Assembly: GCA_943359405.1 (NCBI GenBank)
Contig: CALRHO010000032.1
Location: 1 to 8,213 of the forward strand
Length of the DNA: 8,213 nt
Direction: 5' to 3'
From: Candidatus Nomurabacteria bacterium
Lineage (GTDB): Bacteria; Patescibacteriota; Minisyncoccia; Phycocordibacterales; UBA918
Position numbers and translations under genes: made by a program. Position 1 is the first letter of the stretch; every line of letters begins with the position of its first letter. Of this stretch, positions 6,872-8,213 are shown in pieces. The notes under the pieces were generated by a model that ran no database searches, was not told where the DNA came from, and saw only the letters and a program-made list of their open reading frames with translations.

Positions 6872-6887
6872 ATAAAGTTAAGTGTTC
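6864..6887. promoter_or_regulatory. Palindrome just upstream of transposase B, possible operator/promoter
   Basis: GAACACTTA (6864-6872) and TAAGTGTTC (6879-6887) are perfect 9-bp arms around a 6-base centre. A TATAAA at 6871-6876 could serve as a -10, placing the transcription start near 6883, a few bases before the ATG at 6891; no good -35 is seen. The position mirrors the palindrome of IS element A, though the bases differ. Confidence 0.45.
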
Positions 6888-6890
6888 ATA

Positions 6891-7892
6891 ATGAAACAGC
6901 AAAAGTCATACAGCCGGATCAGCGAAGCTGAACTAGACCGGGTCGCTGAGCTTCAATCACATGGTTGTGGAGTGACCAAGATCGCGAATGAACTTGGTCG
7001 AGCTAAGTCATCAATCTCGGTACTCATAGCCAGCAACAAAGACAAGCGTGACGGGACCTTCCGGGCCAACCTAGCGGCTCGTCGTCGAGCCGAGCGGAAG
7101 CTCCGGCAACGCAAACGAGTGAAGCTGGAGGTGAACGAACGCCTGCTCTTAGAAATCTATATCGGTATGGTCTATCTGAGGCGTTCCCCCGAACAAATTG
7201 CGCACCGACTTAGGAAAGAGTATCCTCGGGATACCATTATGCACATCGCTTCAGAGACGATTTATGAATACATCTATGTGCGCGCCCGGGGGATACTCCG
7301 TGAAGACTTAATTGCCTCACTGCGCAAACCCCAGCGACACCGCGGACAAAGGCGAAGAAGGGCTGTATTGCAAGGTACTTTGCCAAATATGACCTCAATT
7401 GATGAGAGGCCTGCTGGCGTACTCTCAAGACGTATTCCCGGCCACTGGGAGAGTGATCTCATTGTGGGCAAAGACCATAAGTCAGCCCTGATCTCGCTCG
7501 TGGAGCGGAAGTTCCGCTATACGATTCTCATCCGTATCACCTCCCTTGATGCAGAGACCTTTGCGGACAAAGTGACTGAAGTATTAAATGGCCTCCCACA
7601 AAAACTGAGACGCACCATGACGCACGATAACGGGAAAGAAATAGCTAAAGCGTTTGATATTGAAACCAAGACTGGTATTCGAGTCTATGTCACCCATCCT
7701 CGATCACCCTGGCAGCGGGGTACCAATGAGAATACCAATGGACTGGTACGGGAATTCTTCCCCAAAGGAACCGACTTCCGCGTCGTGACTGATGACGAGG
7801 TGCTTTATGTCCAAGAGCTCCTTAATAGTCGACCGCGAAAGACCTTAGACTGGGCGACACCGAGTGAGGTATTATTGAAAGCGTTCGGTTAG
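6891..7892 (+). CDS. IS30-family transposase B, 333 aa
   Basis: DDE transposase of the IS30 family. From the ATG at 6891, an N-terminal helix-turn-helix lies at about 9-42 (ISEAELDRVAELQ then VTKIANELGRAKSSISVLI). A very basic stretch follows (about 58-78), then a SPEQIAHRL / SETIYEYIY region. The catalytic core has D189 in GHWESDLIVGKDH, D246 in THDNG and E280 in SPWQRGTNENTNGLVREFFP; the spacing between the last two is 33 residues. An in-frame GTG at 6882 would add three residues but lies inside the palindrome arm, so the ATG is preferred. Neither start has a Shine-Dalgarno sequence. The stop codon lies inside the right terminal repeat. The core is easily aligned with transposase A, while the N-terminal third differs, so the two are not recent copies. 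It converges on the DUF192 gene. Confidence 0.95.
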   Translation: MKQQKSYSRISEAELDRVAELQSHGCGVTKIANELGRAKSSISVLIASNKDKRDGTFRANLAARRRAERKLRQRKRVKLEVNERLLLEIYIGMVYLRRSPEQIAHRLRKEYPRDTIMHIASETIYEYIYVRARGILREDLIASLRKPQRHRGQRRRRAVLQGTLPNMTSIDERPAGVLSRRIPGHWESDLIVGKDHKSALISLVERKFRYTILIRITSLDAETFADKVTEVLNGLPQKLRRTMTHDNGKEIAKAFDIETKTGIRVYVTHPRSPWQRGTNENTNGLVREFFPKGTDFRVVTDDEVLYVQELLNSRPRKTLDWATPSEVLLKAFG

Positions 7893-7908
7893 GAAACTGG
7901 TTTCGCCA
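7879..7908. repeat. Right terminal inverted repeat of IS element B
   Basis: Inverted partner of 6842-6871. It includes the last codons and the TAG stop (7890-7892) of the transposase and ends TTTCGCCA. Confidence 0.82.
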
Positions 7909-7913
7909 CTAAT

Positions 7914-8213
7914 TCATGGTAAATCTACGCTCGTACCGATCGTGATCTGGTGTGCGGTAGCAAACCCAGCATTTGCTTCGAGCACATAGCGTGCCGGTAC
8001 TGGTGAGAAAAATGACGCCGGGTACGTGGACGGATCTACCGATGGTGCAATATGGACCACTCTCCCCTCACTATCAAGCCAGATAATATCAATCGGGTAT
8101 TGCATATCCTTCATCCAAATCGGTTGTGGGCCATCACTATCAAACACAAACAATTTGACCATGTCCGATGGCAGATAGGGCGTGTTTGATAAACCAACCA
8201 TGCGCGTAACAAA
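7914..8213 (-). CDS. DUF192 family protein, C-terminal 99 residues, 5' end outside window
   Basis: The frame is open to the right edge (the first visible residues are F-V-T-R before the first in-window Met), and the family pattern continues upstream of that Met, so the true start lies beyond 8213. Recognisable DUF192 elements, in order: RMVGLSN (family RGLM-type), LFVFDSDGPQPIWMKDM, YPIDIIWLDSEGRVVHI and PARYVLEANAGFA. DUF192 proteins are small single-domain beta-rich proteins, often exported or lipid-anchored, with no settled biochemical role. Whether this one has a signal peptide cannot be seen. Without the IS elements it would lie directly upstream of rnpB on the same strand. Its TGA is only five bases from the end of IS element B. 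Confidence 0.9.
   Translation of the reverse strand, partial: FVTRMVGLSNTPYLPSDMVKLFVFDSDGPQPIWMKDMQYPIDIIWLDSEGRVVHIAPSVDPSTYPASFFSPVPARYVLEANAGFATAHQITIGTSVDLP

Larger units (their letters stand above)
6842..7908 (+). mobile_element. IS30-family insertion sequence B, about 1067 bp, apparently complete
   Basis: A single plus-strand transposase lies between 30-bp imperfect terminal inverted repeats (6842-6871 and 7879-7908; 25 of 30 positions match by eye). Length and layout fit the IS30 family. No clear target duplication is seen: the flanks are AAGC on the left and CTAA on the right. Moving the left border one base inward would give a 2-base CT repeat (6841-6842 and 7909-7910), which is too short to trust. 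The right end stops five bases from the stop codon of the DUF192 gene, so that gene is not interrupted. Confidence 0.82.

Noticed and set aside
5810..7908. Composite transposon or IS30 dimer carrying cargo
   Set aside because: The two elements have different terminal repeats and distinct transposases, and only eight bases lie between them, so there is no cargo and no matching outer ends.
7893..7908. Small inverted repeat GAAA-CTGG-TTTC as a terminator between transposase B and the DUF192 gene
   Set aside because: Only a 4-bp stem, no T-run on either strand, and it is already explained as part of the IS terminal repeat.
1..8213. CRISPR array, tRNA genes, toxin-antitoxin or defence locus
   Set aside because: I saw no spaced direct repeats, no tRNA-like cloverleaf with a conserved TTCRA arm, and no gene family of these kinds on either strand.

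Overview
The window looks like bacterial chromosome, most plausibly from a member of the Patescibacteria/CPR or a similarly streamlined lineage. That assignment is inference. It rests on compact same-strand packing, a MurJ-type flippase lacking several residues that E. coli MurJ needs, a large O-antigen-ligase-like membrane protein with a TPR tail, and no clear Shine-Dalgarno sequence before any visible start codon. No 16S or other decisive marker is present.

All chromosomal genes read on the minus strand, so biological order runs from the right edge to the left. It begins with the 3' part of a DUF192 gene (right edge to 7914). Next come two IS30-family insertion sequences placed back to back (5810-6833 and 6842-7908). 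RNase P RNA, rnpB (about 5757-5381), follows with its own promoter and a strong intrinsic terminator. After it come an 847-aa polytopic O-antigen-ligase/Wzy-like protein with TPR repeats (5278-2735), a MurJ/MVF-family flippase nine bases downstream (2725-1052), a weak terminator candidate, and the N-terminal 330 residues of elongation factor 4, lepA (992 to the left edge).

The ligase-like gene and murJ probably form a cell-envelope operon: one protein would polymerise or ligate lipid-linked glycans and the other would flip lipid-linked precursors. rnpB and lepA are housekeeping RNA-processing and translation genes. Removing both IS elements leaves only about 30 bases between the DUF192 stop and the rnpB -35 box, so the insertions landed in a very short intergenic gap.

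The accessory part is the IS pair. The two transposases are distinct members of one family (both DDE with D-x33-E spacing) and are transcribed divergently. Each element has its own terminal inverted repeats, which I could align by eye: 17 bp for the left element, flanked by an ACTC direct repeat, and 30 bp for the right element. In each, the 3' end of the transposase gene lies inside a terminal repeat, and a palindrome abuts the start codon. I see no CRISPR array, defence locus, tRNA or convincing new multi-gene system. The points most worth checking are the missing arginines in MurJ, the altered G4/G5 loops of LepA, the IS abutting the rnpB promoter, and the shared start-codon palindromes of the two IS elements.
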